A DNA stretch of 64,000 bases from Halomarina oriensis (GCF_009791395.1 NZ_WSZK01000015.1:310001-374000); one strand, 5' to 3'. Positions 16,363 to 25,536 are shown, numbered from the stretch's first letter. Notes: a model not told the origin generated them from the sequence alone. Translations and numbers: made by a program.

Positions 16363-16695
16363 TCAGCGGACGTAAAACGGCAGCGAGGCGAGCAGGCACA
16401 CGCCGACGACCACCAGCGCGACGTAGAACAGCGTCCGGAGGCGGTCGGAGGCGGGCACCTCGCGGCGGACCTCCGGTCGGACCGTCCAGACGAGGCGGTA
16501 GTACGACAGCACGCAGACGAGGACGAAGACGACCGTCGCGAGCGCCAGTCCGACCGCTACCGACAGCCCCAGTCCGAGGCAGTACGGCGGGACGAACGAG
16601 TAACACCCGAGCGCCGCCATCCCCGCGACGACGAAGAAGGGGACGGGGTCGACGGCCTCCCCTTCGCGGTTGCGGACGCGCACGTTCGACGACAT
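16363..16695 (-). CDS. Small membrane protein, three TM helices
   Basis: The product has 110 residues and starts MSSNVRVRNREGEAVDPVPF. Hydrophobic segments lie at about 18-38, 43-65 and 88-106. There are no known motifs. It lies 15 nt upstream of the SRPBCC gene on the same strand, so both are probably one transcript. The function is not recognised. Confidence 0.68.
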   Translation of the reverse strand: MSSNVRVRNREGEAVDPVPFFVVAGMAALGCYSFVPPYCLGLGLSVAVGLALATVVFVLVCVLSYYRLVWTVRPEVRREVPASDRLRTLFYVALVVVGVCLLASLPFYVR

Positions 16696-16779
16696 CGGTG
16701 TGGCCCGGCAAGTAGCCCGTTGACGCCCTCGCCGGACAGTCACCCGCAGAGCTATGTTTCGCGCGACGAACCGGGCCGT

Positions 16780-16956
16780 ATGGCCGACGGTGACATCCGC
16801 GTGTTGCTCGTCCTCGACGTCCTGCTCTCGGCGGTGTTCGCCAGCGTCGCGCTCTATCTCGGGGAACTGGGGGGGCTGGTCGCGTTCACCACCACCAACC
16901 TCGTCGTCGCCACCGCCGTCCTCGTCGTGGTGACGTATCTCGCGGTACTCCGGTAA
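16780..16956 (+). CDS. Very small membrane protein, two TM helices
   Basis: This is a 58-residue protein, MADGDIRVLLVLDVLLSAVF at the start, with two hydrophobic segments (7-27 and 34-57) separated by a GELGG turn. Good codon usage and its ATG about 50 nt before the upp region support it. The function is unknown. It may share transcription with upp. Confidence 0.62.
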   Translation: MADGDIRVLLVLDVLLSAVFASVALYLGELGGLVAFTTTNLVVATAVLVVVTYLAVLR

Positions 16957-17010
16957 CACCCCGAGAACGTTTCCACAGGGTTATGACCACCCGCATCCAG
17001 CGTTCGGCAA

Positions 17011-17703
17011 ATGACCATCGAGGAACGCGGCAACGCCTCGCTGCTGACGCACGCGCTGGCCCGAGACACCCTCTCGCGCATCCGCGACGTGTCGACGTCG
17101 CAGGTGTCGTTCCGAAAGGGGCTCGTCAAACTCGGCCGCATCGCGGGCTACGAGATCATCGACGGGGCGATGGAGACCGAGTACGTGCCGGTCGAGACGC
17201 CGCTGACCGAGATGACCGGCGAGCGCGTCACCGGGATGGACGACGTCGTCATCATCAACGTCCTGCGGGCGGCGACGCCGTTCGTCGAGGGCCTGCTCAA
17301 AGCGTTCCCCCGCGCCCGCCAGGGCGTCATCTCGGCGGGCCGCGACGAGGAAGCCGGGATGGACGACGACGGCGAGTTCCCCATCACCATCGACTACGTG
17401 AAACTGCCCACGATTCGAGAGGAGGACACCGTCATCGTCGCCGACCCGATGCTCGCCACCGGGTCGACGATGTGTGTCGTCCTCGACCACGTCCTGAACG
17501 ACCAGCCGAAACCCGCCGACCTGTTCGTCCTCTCTGCGGTCTCCGCACCCGACGGCCTCATCCGCGTCGGCGAGCAGTTCCCCGAGGCGGACCTGTTGAC
17601 CGTCGCTATCGACGACTACCTCGACGAGAACGGCTACATCGTCCCCGGCCTCGGCGACGCGGGCGACCGTGCGTTCGGCACCGGCGGGCGCGGCGAGGAC
17701 TGA
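17011..17703 (+). CDS. upp: Uracil phosphoribosyltransferase
   Basis: The 230-residue enzyme makes UMP from uracil and PRPP in pyrimidine salvage. The PRPP-binding loop [11 protein letters not shown] (143-153) is intact, and the C terminus has the uracil-site motif [17 protein letters not shown]. The N-terminal segment [17 protein letters not shown] is typical of archaeal Upp. The gene stands alone, on the same strand as the preceding small membrane gene. Confidence 0.93.
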   Translation: MTIEERGNASLLTHALARDTLSRIRDVSTSQVSFRKGLVKLGRIAGYEIIDGAMETEYVPVETPLTEMTGERVTGMDDVVIINVLRAATPFVEGLLKAFPRARQGVISAGRDEEAGMDDDGEFPITIDYVKLPTIREEDTVIVADPMLATGSTMCVVLDHVLNDQPKPADLFVLSAVSAPDGLIRVGEQFPEADLLTVAIDDYLDENGYIVPGLGDAGDRAFGTGGRGED

Positions 17704-18014
17704 CTCGGCCGCCGGACTCGGGCACGTCGCCCCCGCCGGTCACGACGACCCGTCCGCAGCGAACCCCCTTCCTTCGACTGTAGACCGACTCGACGTCACG
17801 CGGTTCTCCGGCCCCGCGACCGGTCACGAAACCCACCGTCGTTTGCCGATGGTCGACTACGAACGACTCCGGAGGGGTCGGAATCACGACAGCACAACCT
17901 TCATCTGCCCGAAGACGCAAGCCAGCATGTTCCGCTTCCGTGGCGGGACGATGGCACTCGACACGTCACGACGGGTGGTCCGCGGCAGTGGGAACGTAGG
18001 ACCGCTCGGCACTT
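17704..18014. other. Intergenic stretch without a supported gene
   Basis: These 311 nt lie between two convergent genes. An open frame from ATG 17850 reads plausibly for about 35 codons (MVDYERLRRGRNHDSTTF) but then runs into the yigZ-like gene in antisense with shadow-like composition. AAACCCACCGTCG and ACAACCTTCATC are slightly AT-richer patches. I see no hairpin followed by T-run and no repeat. Confidence 0.4.
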
Positions 18015-18686
18015 CTACTCGGAGAGTTCGACACGACCACTCGTCGCACTTCGCAACCGGTCACGGAGCGCCGCGCTCTCCGCGACGGGAACGCGAACGT
18101 CGAACCGGACCTGCTCGCCGTACTCCGCCTCGAACTCGACGCCCGTGCTCTCCAGGATACCACGTACCGTCCCGGAGTCGTCGTACTCGGTGACGACCCC
18201 TACCTGCTCGTGGGGCACCTCCTCGACGACGCCGGCGGCCGCGACGGCGTCGTTCACCGACTGCGAGTAGGCCCGGACCAGACCGCCGATGCCGAGGTTC
18301 GTCCCGCCGTAGTACCGGGTCACCACGACGACGACGTTCTCCAGGTCCCGACCCTGGAGGACGTTGAGCATCGGTTTGCCCGCACTGCCGGAGGGTTCGC
18401 CGTCGTCGCTGGAGTACTCCCGGAGCATCCCGTCGCTGGGAGTCCCGTCTCGCGGCCGCTGGCCGCTCGACCGTTGCGCGGCGCTCTGCGCCGCGCCGTC
18501 ACTCTCCCGAACCCGGTAGGCGGGGACGTTGTGGGTCGCGTCGTCGTACTCCGACCGGACCTGGTCGACGAACGACTCGGCGGCCGCGACGGAGTCGACG
18601 GGGCGGGTGTGGCCGAGGAACTCGGAGCCACGGACCTCGAAGGCGGCCTCGCCGTGACCGGCCAGGGTACGGTACGAGTCGCTCAC
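18015..18686 (-). CDS. YigZ/IMPACT (UPF0029) family protein
   Basis: This protein of 223 residues starts at GTG 18686 (VSDSYRTLAGHGEAAFEVRG). The UPF0029 core is clear: SEFLGHTRPV, DDGEPSGSAGKPML and VVVTRYYGGTNLGIGGLVRAY, and then a C-terminal DUF1949-like ACT-like domain (about 150-215). A hydrophilic insert of about 25 residues rich in S, Q, R and G (about 62-90) interrupts the strand just before DDGEPSG. IMPACT proteins are linked to translation stress in eukaryotes. The archaeal role is unknown. Confidence 0.87.
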   Translation of the reverse strand: MSDSYRTLAGHGEAAFEVRGSEFLGHTRPVDSVAAAESFVDQVRSEYDDATHNVPAYRVRESDGAAQSAAQRSSGQRPRDGTPSDGMLREYSSDDGEPSGSAGKPMLNVLQGRDLENVVVVVTRYYGGTNLGIGGLVRAYSQSVNDAVAAAGVVEEVPHEQVGVVTEYDDSGTVRGILESTGVEFEAEYGEQVRFDVRVPVAESAALRDRLRSATSGRVELSE

Positions 18687-18846
18687 ACTCGGGGGTCGGC
18701 GAGGAGCGACAAACGGGTTTCGCGTCGCGGTAGCACGACGGGCACTGTCGGCGAGGAGTCCTCCCGCGGGCCGTCGTGCTGGCGGGAGCAGTCGTCTACG
18801 GCGACGCGTGACCCCGAACGGAACGGGGACGGCCCGAACCGACGGT

Positions 18847-19350
18847 TCACTCCAACTCGATCTTCCGAACGAACGGGAGGGCACGAATCTCGGTGATGAG
18901 GTCGCCGGGGAGGTCGGTGTCGGTGATGATGGAGAGGCGCGGTTCGTCGGTGAACTCCGGGTCCTCGCTGACGGTCTGACGGATAGAGATGCCCGCGTCG
19001 GCGAGGGTCCCGGTGACCGTCGCCACGATGCCCGACGCCTCGGCGTCGTCGACGTAGACGGTCAGTACCGTGAGGTCGAGCACCGGCGCGAGGTCACGGA
19101 GACTTGGAATCGCGGAGATGTTCTGGAAGATACGACGCAGTTCGGGGTCCGCGAGGATGGCGTCGGTCGTCGCGTCGACGACGCGGCGGTCGACACCGAT
19201 TTCGCGGGCGATACCCGTGTTCGGTATCTCGATACCACCGGAGACGACCCGTCCTTCGTCGTTGACCGAGAACCCCCGTTCGAGCAGCAGTCTGATGACC
19301 GCCTGCTGGCTGGGACTGTTCTCGAACTTCTCCATTATTTCGTCGAACAT
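18847..19350 (-). CDS. ACT-domain regulator of amino acid metabolism (COG2150 type)
   Basis: The protein has 167 residues. The N-terminal half (about 1-75) has a winged-helix-like pattern (SPSQQAVIRLLLERGFSV, NTGIAREIGVDRRVVDATTD), and an ACT domain (about 90-165) starts LDLTVLTVYVDDAEASGIVA. ACT domains bind amino acids, so the protein is likely a ligand-responsive transcription factor. The stand-alone locus gives no hint of the amino acid, although his genes and tnaA lie within a few kb. Confidence 0.82.
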   Translation of the reverse strand: MFDEIMEKFENSPSQQAVIRLLLERGFSVNDEGRVVSGGIEIPNTGIAREIGVDRRVVDATTDAILADPELRRIFQNISAIPSLRDLAPVLDLTVLTVYVDDAEASGIVATVTGTLADAGISIRQTVSEDPEFTDEPRLSIITDTDLPGDLITEIRALPFVRKIELE

Positions 19351-19455
19351 CTATCGTGACGCCACCTTGGCGGAGGCGCTTTTAGTGGTTTCTGTCCCGC
19401 CGAGGGCGACCAGTCGGACCGAAAGCATATCTCGACGCTCGGGCAACGCCTCGTA

Positions 19456-19902
19456 ATGTCCGTCACGCGCCGGCAGGTGCTCGCGTCCCTCCCGCTCTCG
19501 CTCGGACTCGGAGGCTGTCTGGACGGCAGCGGTGGCGACACCGGGGACGCTCTGTTCCTCGCCGCCGACCTGGTGGTCCACAACGACACCTCCGCGCGTC
19601 GGACCGCGACGGTCCGCATCTGGACGACGCCGGACCGGCCGGCCCCACCGACCGACACCGCGGACTCCACCGTCGAACCGCCGGCCGACGCCCCCGACTT
19701 CGAGGAGACGGTCGACCTGGCCCCCGACGGGAACGTCGAGTACGACGACCCGGCCGCACTGGACGAGCGTGCCGTCGTCTCGGTGACCGTCGACGGTGGG
19801 CCGTCGGGGACGTACGCGACGTCTCACGGGATGGGTGACCCCCACCAGTTGTCCGCGGGAATCGGCGTCGACCGGGTACGGTTCGGCGTCGTCGTGGTGT
19901 GA
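19456..19902 (+). CDS. Secreted lipoprotein, unknown function
   Basis: This is a 148-residue protein with the signal MSVTRRQVLASLPLSLGLGG and lipobox LGGC (about 18-21). The twin arginine points to Tat export. The mature part has a Pro/Thr/Asp linker region (TTPDRPAPPTDTADSTVEPP) and then beta-type sequence. No enzymatic motif is visible. It is convergent with hisB, with 12 nt between the stops. Confidence 0.72.
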   Translation: MSVTRRQVLASLPLSLGLGGCLDGSGGDTGDALFLAADLVVHNDTSARRTATVRIWTTPDRPAPPTDTADSTVEPPADAPDFEETVDLAPDGNVEYDDPAALDERAVVSVTVDGGPSGTYATSHGMGDPHQLSAGIGVDRVRFGVVVV

Positions 19903-19914
19903 GCGTTCGGTTCG

Positions 19915-20502
19915 CTACAGTTCGCCCTTCGTGGACGGCGTCCCCTGTCGACGCTCGTCCGTCCGGGTGGCGTCGTCGAGCGTCCGGGCGAGACACTTGA
20001 ACAGCGCCTCCACCTCGTGGTGGGCGTTCTCGCCTGCCACCTCGGCGTGGAGCGTCAGGCCCGCCGTCGTCGACAGCGAGCGAGCGAAGTGGCCCGCCAT
20101 GTGGCTGGTGAACTCGCCGACCGAGTCCTGTGAGAACTCGCCGTCGAAGCGAAACAGGGGGCGACCCGAGACGTCCACCACGACGCCGGCGACGGCCTCG
20201 TCGAGGGGGACGCGTCGGTCGGCGAACCGGACGATACCCGAGCGGTCGCCCAGCGCCTCGTCGAACGCCTCGCCCAGCGCGAGCGCCACGTCCTCGACGG
20301 TGTGGTGGTCGTCGACGTGCAGGTCGCCGTCACACTCGACGCGCAGGTCGAACAGGCCGTGACTGGCGAACGCCGTCAGCATGTGGTCGAAGAAGCCGAT
20401 ACCCGTCTCGACGTCGGCCTCGCCCGACCCGTCGACGACGAGTTCGAGGTCGATGTCCGTCTCGGCCGTGGTGCGCGTCACCATCGCGCTCCGCGTGGTC
20501 AT
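19915..20502 (-). CDS. hisB: Imidazoleglycerol-phosphate dehydratase
   Basis: The 195-residue enzyme carries out the dehydration step of histidine synthesis. It has the manganese-binding histidine motifs [13 protein letters not shown] (about 38-50), DDHHTVED (about 63-70) and [11 protein letters not shown], with [12 protein letters not shown] near the C terminus. The length matches monofunctional archaeal HisB. hisA lies 2.2 kb away on the same strand with tnaA between them, so his genes are dispersed, as usual in haloarchaea. Confidence 0.94.
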   Translation of the reverse strand: MTTRSAMVTRTTAETDIDLELVVDGSGEADVETGIGFFDHMLTAFASHGLFDLRVECDGDLHVDDHHTVEDVALALGEAFDEALGDRSGIVRFADRRVPLDEAVAGVVVDVSGRPLFRFDGEFSQDSVGEFTSHMAGHFARSLSTTAGLTLHAEVAGENAHHEVEALFKCLARTLDDATRTDERRQGTPSTKGEL

Positions 20503-20592
20503 ACCCGAATGAACGGCGGCGAGGGCTAATCCGTTTCCCTCACGACTCGCCGCTGGCGTGTCGTTTTTCCGTCGGGCGTCCTCCGTGCAACC

Positions 20593-20721
20593 GTGTCCCG
20601 AGTCAGCGAGCGACTGCTCCGAACGGCCACGCGGTCGACGACGGAACTCGCCAGTACGAGTCCGACGCTGTCGGCAGCGAGCGCCGGAGTCGCGTACCTC
20701 GGCTACCGCGCTCGACGGTGA
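20593..20721 (+). CDS. Possible 42-residue protein
   Basis: A GTG start at 20593 opens a frame of 42 codons beginning [20 protein letters not shown] and ending in a weakly hydrophobic segment with [11 protein letters not shown]. Third-position GC is high, as in real genes here. There is no homology that I recognise and no clear TATA box, so this is tentative. Confidence 0.3.
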   Translation: MSRVSERLLRTATRSTTELASTSPTLSAASAGVAYLGYRARR

Positions 20722-20814
20722 CCACCCCGAACCGACAGTCCCACCCGCCGACGAGTCCGTCGACGGACGAGTCGTGACAAACTAGTTATACTTCTGCGGA
20801 GTAGGTGGCCTGCT

Positions 20815-21108
20815 ATGCCGACGTACGTGGTACTGGTGAACTGGACGGAAGACGGGATGGAAGCACTCGACGAGAGCCCCGGTCGACTGGACAGCGCGAA
20901 GGACCTCGCCGAGTCGCTCGGCGGGGAGGTGAACCGGTTTCTCATGACGATGGGGGAGTACGACATGGTCGTCGAGATGGAGATGCCCGACGACGCCGCG
21001 ATGGCGACGATGGCACTCAGCCTCGGGCGCGGCGGAGCCGTGTCGACGGAGACGCTCAAGGCGTTCACCGAAGACGAGTACCGCGACATCGTCGACGGAC
21101 TGCCCTGA
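20815..21108 (+). CDS. GYD domain protein
   Basis: This 97-residue protein starts MPTYVVLVNWTEDGMEALDE and has the GYD-family pattern SLGGEVNRFLMTMGEYDMVV (about 37-56) and a GAVSTETLKAFTEDEY end. GYD proteins have a ferredoxin-like dimeric alpha-beta fold. The biochemical role is unknown. An AT-rich box (TTATACTTC, about 20783-20791) lies 24-32 nt before the ATG and supports a leaderless start. Confidence 0.85.
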   Translation: MPTYVVLVNWTEDGMEALDESPGRLDSAKDLAESLGGEVNRFLMTMGEYDMVVEMEMPDDAAMATMALSLGRGGAVSTETLKAFTEDEYRDIVDGLP

Positions 21109-21261
21109 GGGTCGGTCGCGTCTCGCGGGTCGGAACCCTGCGGGACCGTGGTCGCTGTCGCTCCCCGCTCCCGACTCGTTTCACCCGCCGGAACCGGAGG
21201 TTCCGCTGGAAACCGACACCGCTGGCCTCGGTGACGAGCGGAGCGAGTGAGGACCGCGCGT

Positions 21262-22608
21262 TCACTCCTCGACGGGTTCGAGGCGTGCCGAGAAGTGTCG
21301 GAGTTCCTTCATCGGAGGCTCCTCGACGATCTCGAGGCCGACGTACTCCTCGCGCTGCTCGCGGACGGCGGCGGCCGTCTCCGCGACGTGTTCGAGGTGC
21401 TCGCGCCAGTAGGTCCGGCGGGGGACGGCGAGACGGACGTAGTCGGGCCGGTCCGCGCCGGGGAACGCGAACGACCCGAGTTCGACGCCGCGGACCGCGC
21501 CCTCACGATACAGTTCACAGACGAGGCGCTGGCCGGGGAACCGCTCGGTCGGGATGTGGTCGAGCAGTTCGCCCGCGTCGACGTAGACGGCGTGCCCGCC
21601 CGTCGGCGTGACGATGGGAATCCCGGCTTCCTGCAGGAGTTCGCCCAGCGTCGCCACCTGTTCGACACGCTCGGCGACGTACGGCGGGTCGACGGCCTCA
21701 CGCAGACCGACCGCCATCGCCTCGATGTCGCGTCCTGCGAGGCCGCCGTAGGTCGGAAAGCCCTCGTAGAGGATGGCGCGCTGTTTCGCACGCTCGAACA
21801 GGTCGTCGTCGCGGATGGCGGCGAACCCGCCGATGTTGACCAGCGCGTCCTTCTTCCCGCTCATGGTGATGGCGTCGGCGTACGACAGCTGTTCACGGGC
21901 GATATCGGCGAGGGCACGGTCGCCCTGTCCCGGTTCGCGCTCCTTCACGAAGTGGGCGTTCTCGGCGAACCGGCAGGCGTCGACGACGAACCACGCGTCG
22001 AGTTCGTCGGCCAACTCGGCCGTCTCGCGGATGTTCGCTAAACTCACCGGCTGACCGGCCGCGGAGTTGTTCGTGATGGTCGTGACGACGACGGGGATGC
22101 GCTCGGCACCCACCTCGTCGGCGATTTCGCGGCCCTGCGCCACGTCGAAGTTCCCGAGGAACTCCCCGGTCGCCTCGCGGTCCCACGCGCCCTCGACGGG
22201 GCAGTCGACGGCTTCCGCACCCTGATTGGCGACGTGCGCACGGGTGGTGTCGAAGTGGGTGTTGTTGAGCACGACGTCTCCCTCTTCGAGGAGCGACCCG
22301 TAGACCACGTTCTCCGCGCCGCGGCCCTGGTGGGTCGGGATGACGTGCTCGAAGCCCATCACGTCGGAGACGGCGGACTGGAGGCGCGCGAAACTGGACG
22401 ACCCGGCGTAGGCCTCGTCACCGCGCATCAGCGCGGCCCACTGCTCGTCGCTCATCGTGCCCGTCCCGGAGTCGGTGAGCAGGTCGACGTAGACCGCGTC
22501 CGAGTCGAGGTTGAAGACGTTGTGACCGGCCGCGTCGAGCGCCTCGATGCGCCCTTCACGGTCGGGGAGACGAATCGGCGTGACCGCCTTCGCCTTGTAC
22601 GAACGCAT
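21262..22608 (-). CDS. tnaA: Tryptophanase (tryptophan indole-lyase)
   Basis: The 448-residue PLP enzyme converts tryptophan to indole, pyruvate and ammonia. The PLP lysine lies in TMSGKKDALVNIGG (248-261), matching the TnaA active site. Other landmarks are DLLTDSGTGTMS (42-53), PTHQGRGAEN (91-100) and VDACRFAENAHF (209-220). The order and length match TnaA rather than tyrosine phenol-lyase, but the two are close. The long open frame upstream of ATG 22608 is antisense to nothing supported and is ignored. hisA lies about 100 nt upstream on the same strand. Confidence 0.88.
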   Translation of the reverse strand: MRSYKAKAVTPIRLPDREGRIEALDAAGHNVFNLDSDAVYVDLLTDSGTGTMSDEQWAALMRGDEAYAGSSSFARLQSAVSDVMGFEHVIPTHQGRGAENVVYGSLLEEGDVVLNNTHFDTTRAHVANQGAEAVDCPVEGAWDREATGEFLGNFDVAQGREIADEVGAERIPVVVTTITNNSAAGQPVSLANIRETAELADELDAWFVVDACRFAENAHFVKEREPGQGDRALADIAREQLSYADAITMSGKKDALVNIGGFAAIRDDDLFERAKQRAILYEGFPTYGGLAGRDIEAMAVGLREAVDPPYVAERVEQVATLGELLQEAGIPIVTPTGGHAVYVDAGELLDHIPTERFPGQRLVCELYREGAVRGVELGSFAFPGADRPDYVRLAVPRRTYWREHLEHVAETAAAVREQREEYVGLEIVEEPPMKELRHFSARLEPVEE

Positions 22609-22709
22609 GGCCGACGGTTCGGGTCCGACGTGATAACTCCCGTCAGGACAGCCGTGTCCGTCCGCGGGCGGCGCTGTTCGACGGTGGCCAGGTCTGGTCG
22701 TCACCCCCC

Positions 22710-23426
22710 TCAGGCGTCCATCGCGTCGGCGAGCGTGAACCGGCCCTCGTACAGCGCCGTCCCGACGACGACGGCCGCCGCACCCGTCTCGCGGAGCGCG
22801 CGCACGTCGTCGAGCGTGGCGACGCCGCCGCTGGCGACGACAGGGATGGAGGTGGCCTCCACGAGTCGCCGGACCGGGTCCGTGCGGACCCCCTCCAACT
22901 GCCCTTCGACGTCCACGTCCGTGAACAGGATGCCCACCGCCCCGAGGTCGGCGTACCGCTCGGCGGCCTCGGCGGGGTCGAGACCGGTCCCCTCGGTCCA
23001 CCCCGAGACGACCACCTCGCCACCCTTCGCGTCGAGGCTGACGAGGACGCCCTCGGGGTAGTCGGCGCTCAGGTCGGCGACGATGTCGGGGGTCTCGACG
23101 GCCGCCGTACCGAGGATGACCCGGTCGACCCCCGCGTCGAGGAGCACCCGTGCGTCCGCCGCGGTGCGAATACCGCCGCCCATCTGAACCGGGACGTCGA
23201 CCGCATCGACGACGGCCGCGATGGCGTCGGCGTTGGCACGTTCTCCCTCGAACGCGCCGTCGAGGTCGACGAGGTGGAGCGTGCGTGCGCCCGCCTCGAC
23301 CCACCGCTGGGCGGCCTCGACCGGGTCACCGTACCGCTTGCCCGTACCGCGCTCACCGCCGACCAGTTGGACCACCTGTCCGTCCTGCACGTCGACCGCC
23401 GGGACGACCTCGAACGTCGGGAACAT
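22710..23426 (-). CDS. hisA: Phosphoribosylformimino-5-aminoimidazole carboxamide ribotide isomerase
   Basis: The 238-residue (beta-alpha)8 enzyme performs the Amadori-type isomerisation in histidine synthesis. The catalytic aspartates lie in VVPAVDVQDGQVVQL (near residue 11) and GILFTDVDVEGQLEG (near 130). The phosphate-binding loops QMGGGIRTAAD and VASGGVATLDD are intact. ATG 23426 is chosen because the conserved first strand begins at residue 5. Confidence 0.94.
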   Translation of the reverse strand: MFPTFEVVPAVDVQDGQVVQLVGGERGTGKRYGDPVEAAQRWVEAGARTLHLVDLDGAFEGERANADAIAAVVDAVDVPVQMGGGIRTAADARVLLDAGVDRVILGTAAVETPDIVADLSADYPEGVLVSLDAKGGEVVVSGWTEGTGLDPAEAAERYADLGAVGILFTDVDVEGQLEGVRTDPVRRLVEATSIPVVASGGVATLDDVRALRETGAAAVVVGTALYEGRFTLADAMDA

Positions 23427-23808
23427 ACCGGAGGGTCGGGCGTACGGAGCGTAAAGACACCGAGACGGACCGGTCGACGACGTGCCGCGTCGACCCGGCG
23501 GCCGCCCGGACACTCGGGGGCGACCACGGAGTGCTCACGGCGACACACCCGACGCCATCGCGGCCGTCGTCGATGGACGACCGAGTGACGTGCTGTCGGT
23601 GCTCCAGCAGGCACTCCTACCCTGGAACTCACGGCGGGCGTGGTGGTCGTATCCGGGTGGTCCTGCTGGCAGTCGTCCCGTTCGTCACCGTCGAGGGTAT
23701 CGTCGTGTTCTGGGGGCTCTGCGCGGGACGTGCGGCGGAAGGGCGTCACCAGACGGGGCGGTGATTCCGCCACCACAATTTAAACCGGGGCGTGAGTAAG
23801 GTTCGGGT
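23427..23808. other. Intergenic region with the PiT promoter and a possible gene remnant
   Basis: These 382 nt lie between divergent hisA and the PiT permease gene. TTTAAAC at 23779-23785 is a good TATA box 24-30 nt before GTG 23809. Upstream, about 23530-23640 reads DAIAAVVDGRPSDVLSVLQQ in one plus frame. A neighbouring frame then gives a hydrophobic stretch, VVLLAVVPFVTVEGIVVFWG (about 23655-23720). Together they look like a small membrane-protein gene broken by a frameshift, but this is weak. Confidence 0.35.
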
Positions 23809-25038
23809 GTGGTCGAGGTACTCCTACTCGTCGGCTTAGCAGTGGCGGTGTTCGTCGGCTTCAACATCGGTGGGTCGTCGACGGGCGTCGCCTTCGGCCC
23901 CGCCGTGGGGAGCGGGACGCTCGGCAAACTCGCCGCGGGCGCGCTGATGACGGTGTTCGTCCTCGTCGGCGGGGCGACGGGCGGGACGCGCGTCATCCAG
24001 ACGATGGGCGGGGACATCGTCCCACAGGACCAGTTCACGCTCGCGGCGAGCGTCGCCGTCCTCTTTTTCGTCGGGATGGCGCTCCTCGTCTCGAACCTGT
24101 TCGGCGTCCCCGCCTCGACGTCGATGACCGCCGTCGGCGCTATCGCGGGGTTGGGCGTCGCCACGAACACCATCGACTGGGGGACGATGGGTCGTATCGT
24201 CACCTGGTGGCTCGTCGCGCCCATCCTCGCGTTCTGGGTCTGTGGCGTCATCGGGCGCTACCTCTACCCGTATCTCGACGCGTGGCTAGACCTCGACTCC
24301 TCGGACGACCCCGCGCTGTTCGTGGACCGGTCGGGCCTGGTTCCGATTCCCCGTCGTCACCCGAACGCGCGACGGCGAGAGGTCATCGGAACCGTCCTCG
24401 TCATCGCCATCGGCTGTTACATGGCGTACGCGGCGGGGGCGTCGAACGTCGCCAACGCCGTCGCCCCGCTGGTCGGCGCGAACGCGATTCCTCCGCTCGA
24501 CCTGTTCGGTGTCTTCGAACTCAGCAGCCTCTACGTCGCCGTCGTCGTCGCCAGCGGTGCTATCGGCCTCGGGGCGTTTACCATCGCCCGACGGACGCTC
24601 GACACCGTTGGCAACGACCTCACCGACCTGCCGCTGACGGCGGCGCTCATCGTCGAGACCATCTCGGCGAGTCTCATCACGTTCCTCTCGTTCATCGGCA
24701 TCCCCGCCAGCCTCGCCGTGAGCGCGACGATGTGCATCGTCGGCCTCGGGTGGGGACGGGCGACCCGGACCACGACGCTCTCGGACGCCGCGAAGGCCGC
24801 CCGGAGCGGCGAACCGCCCGTCGCCGTCGACTCCGTGGCGGCCGACGGCCACGGCGGCGGCCGCGTCAAGAGCGTCAGCGACGTCCCCAGCATCGGCGAG
24901 GAAGACCCCGGCAGCCTCAAGGCGAGCGACCTGTTCGACCCCGCCGCCACCGCCCGCGTCGTCGTCCTCTGGGTACTGACACCCAGTATCTCCGCCGTCG
25001 CGGCGTATCTGGTCTTCCGGTTCGTGCCCGTCTTCTGA
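23809..25038 (+). CDS. PiT-family phosphate/anion permease
   Basis: This is a 409-residue membrane protein starting at GTG 23809. It carries both inverted PiT signature repeats: GFNIGGSSTGVAFGPAVG (N-terminal) and AYAAGASNVANAVAPLVG (middle). SNLFGVPASTSMTAVGAIAG (about 101-120) also fits. A long hydrophilic loop (about 330-385) separates the last helices. It probably cotransports phosphate with Na+ or H+. It differs from the PiT protein at 7294-8493, so the organism has at least two paralogues. Confidence 0.88.
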   Translation: MVEVLLLVGLAVAVFVGFNIGGSSTGVAFGPAVGSGTLGKLAAGALMTVFVLVGGATGGTRVIQTMGGDIVPQDQFTLAASVAVLFFVGMALLVSNLFGVPASTSMTAVGAIAGLGVATNTIDWGTMGRIVTWWLVAPILAFWVCGVIGRYLYPYLDAWLDLDSSDDPALFVDRSGLVPIPRRHPNARRREVIGTVLVIAIGCYMAYAAGASNVANAVAPLVGANAIPPLDLFGVFELSSLYVAVVVASGAIGLGAFTIARRTLDTVGNDLTDLPLTAALIVETISASLITFLSFIGIPASLAVSATMCIVGLGWGRATRTTTLSDAAKAARSGEPPVAVDSVAADGHGGGRVKSVSDVPSIGEEDPGSLKASDLFDPAATARVVVLWVLTPSISAVAAYLVFRFVPVF

Positions 25039-25080
25039 CCTGTCGCCCCCGAATTCGCCGATTTCGACGCGAGCAGGTTC

Positions 25081-25094
25081 TTAGGCCCGCCTAA
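25081..25094 (+). promoter_or_regulatory. DtxR-like palindrome upstream of the ferredoxin gene
   Basis: TTAGGC-CC-GCCTAA is a perfect inverted repeat 48-61 nt before ATG 25142. It matches the TTAGG...CCTAA half-sites bound by iron-dependent DtxR/IdeR-family regulators, which haloarchaea have (Idr, SirR types). A TATA-like ATCTAACAG follows at about 25109-25117. Iron control of this gene is an inference. Confidence 0.55.
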
Positions 25095-25141
25095 AGCCGC
25101 AACAGCAACATCTAACAGGGCGGCGGGAGTACGCGGGAGTG

Positions 25142-25531
25142 ATGCCTACAGTCGAATACCTCAACTACGAAGTCCTGGACGACCACGGCTGGTCGATGGA
25201 CGACGACGACCTCTTCGACGAAGCTGCCGACGCCGGCCTCGACGCGGAGGACTACGGCACGCTCGACGTCAACGAGGGCGAGTACATCCTGGAAGCCGCC
25301 GAGGCCCAGGGCTACGACTGGCCGTTCTCGTGTCGCGCCGGCGCGTGTGCGAACTGCGCCGCCATCCTCAAAGAGGGCGGCATCGAGATGGACATGCAGC
25401 AGATCCTCTCCGACGAGGAGGTCGACGACAAGAACGTCCGCCTGACGTGCATCGGCTCACCGACGGCCGACACCGTCAAGATCGTCTACAACGCGAAACA
25501 CCTGGACTACCTCCAGAACCGCGTCATCTAA
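25142..25531 (+). CDS. fdx: 2Fe-2S ferredoxin, halophilic type
   Basis: The 129-residue plant-type ferredoxin has the halophilic N-terminal acidic insertion (about 10-45, [20 protein letters not shown]). The cluster ligands are in [10 protein letters not shown] (about 63-72) and LTCIGS (about 101-106). It is the abundant electron carrier for haloarchaeal 2-oxoacid ferredoxin oxidoreductases. ATG 25142 is used rather than the adjacent GTG because known homologues start [11 protein letters not shown] DtxR-like palindrome lies upstream, and the 3' hairpin element copy c follows 4-5 nt after the stop. Confidence 0.96.
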   Translation: MPTVEYLNYEVLDDHGWSMDDDDLFDEAADAGLDAEDYGTLDVNEGEYILEAAEAQGYDWPFSCRAGACANCAAILKEGGIEMDMQQILSDEEVDDKNVRLTCIGSPTADTVKIVYNAKHLDYLQNRVI

Positions 25532-25536
25532 ACCCA

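Noticed and set aside
17850-18193. Open frame starting MVDYERLRRGRN
   Set aside because: Most of it is antisense to the yigZ-like gene and turns Arg/Pro/Ser-rich there, like other shadow frames.
21228-21261. GTGACGAGCGGAGCGAGTGAG after tnaA, similar to the tail of the 3' hairpin element
   Set aside because: The conserved head, hairpin and GCTGGACC block are missing. Such GAGCGAGCGG strings are common in haloarchaeal intergenic DNA.
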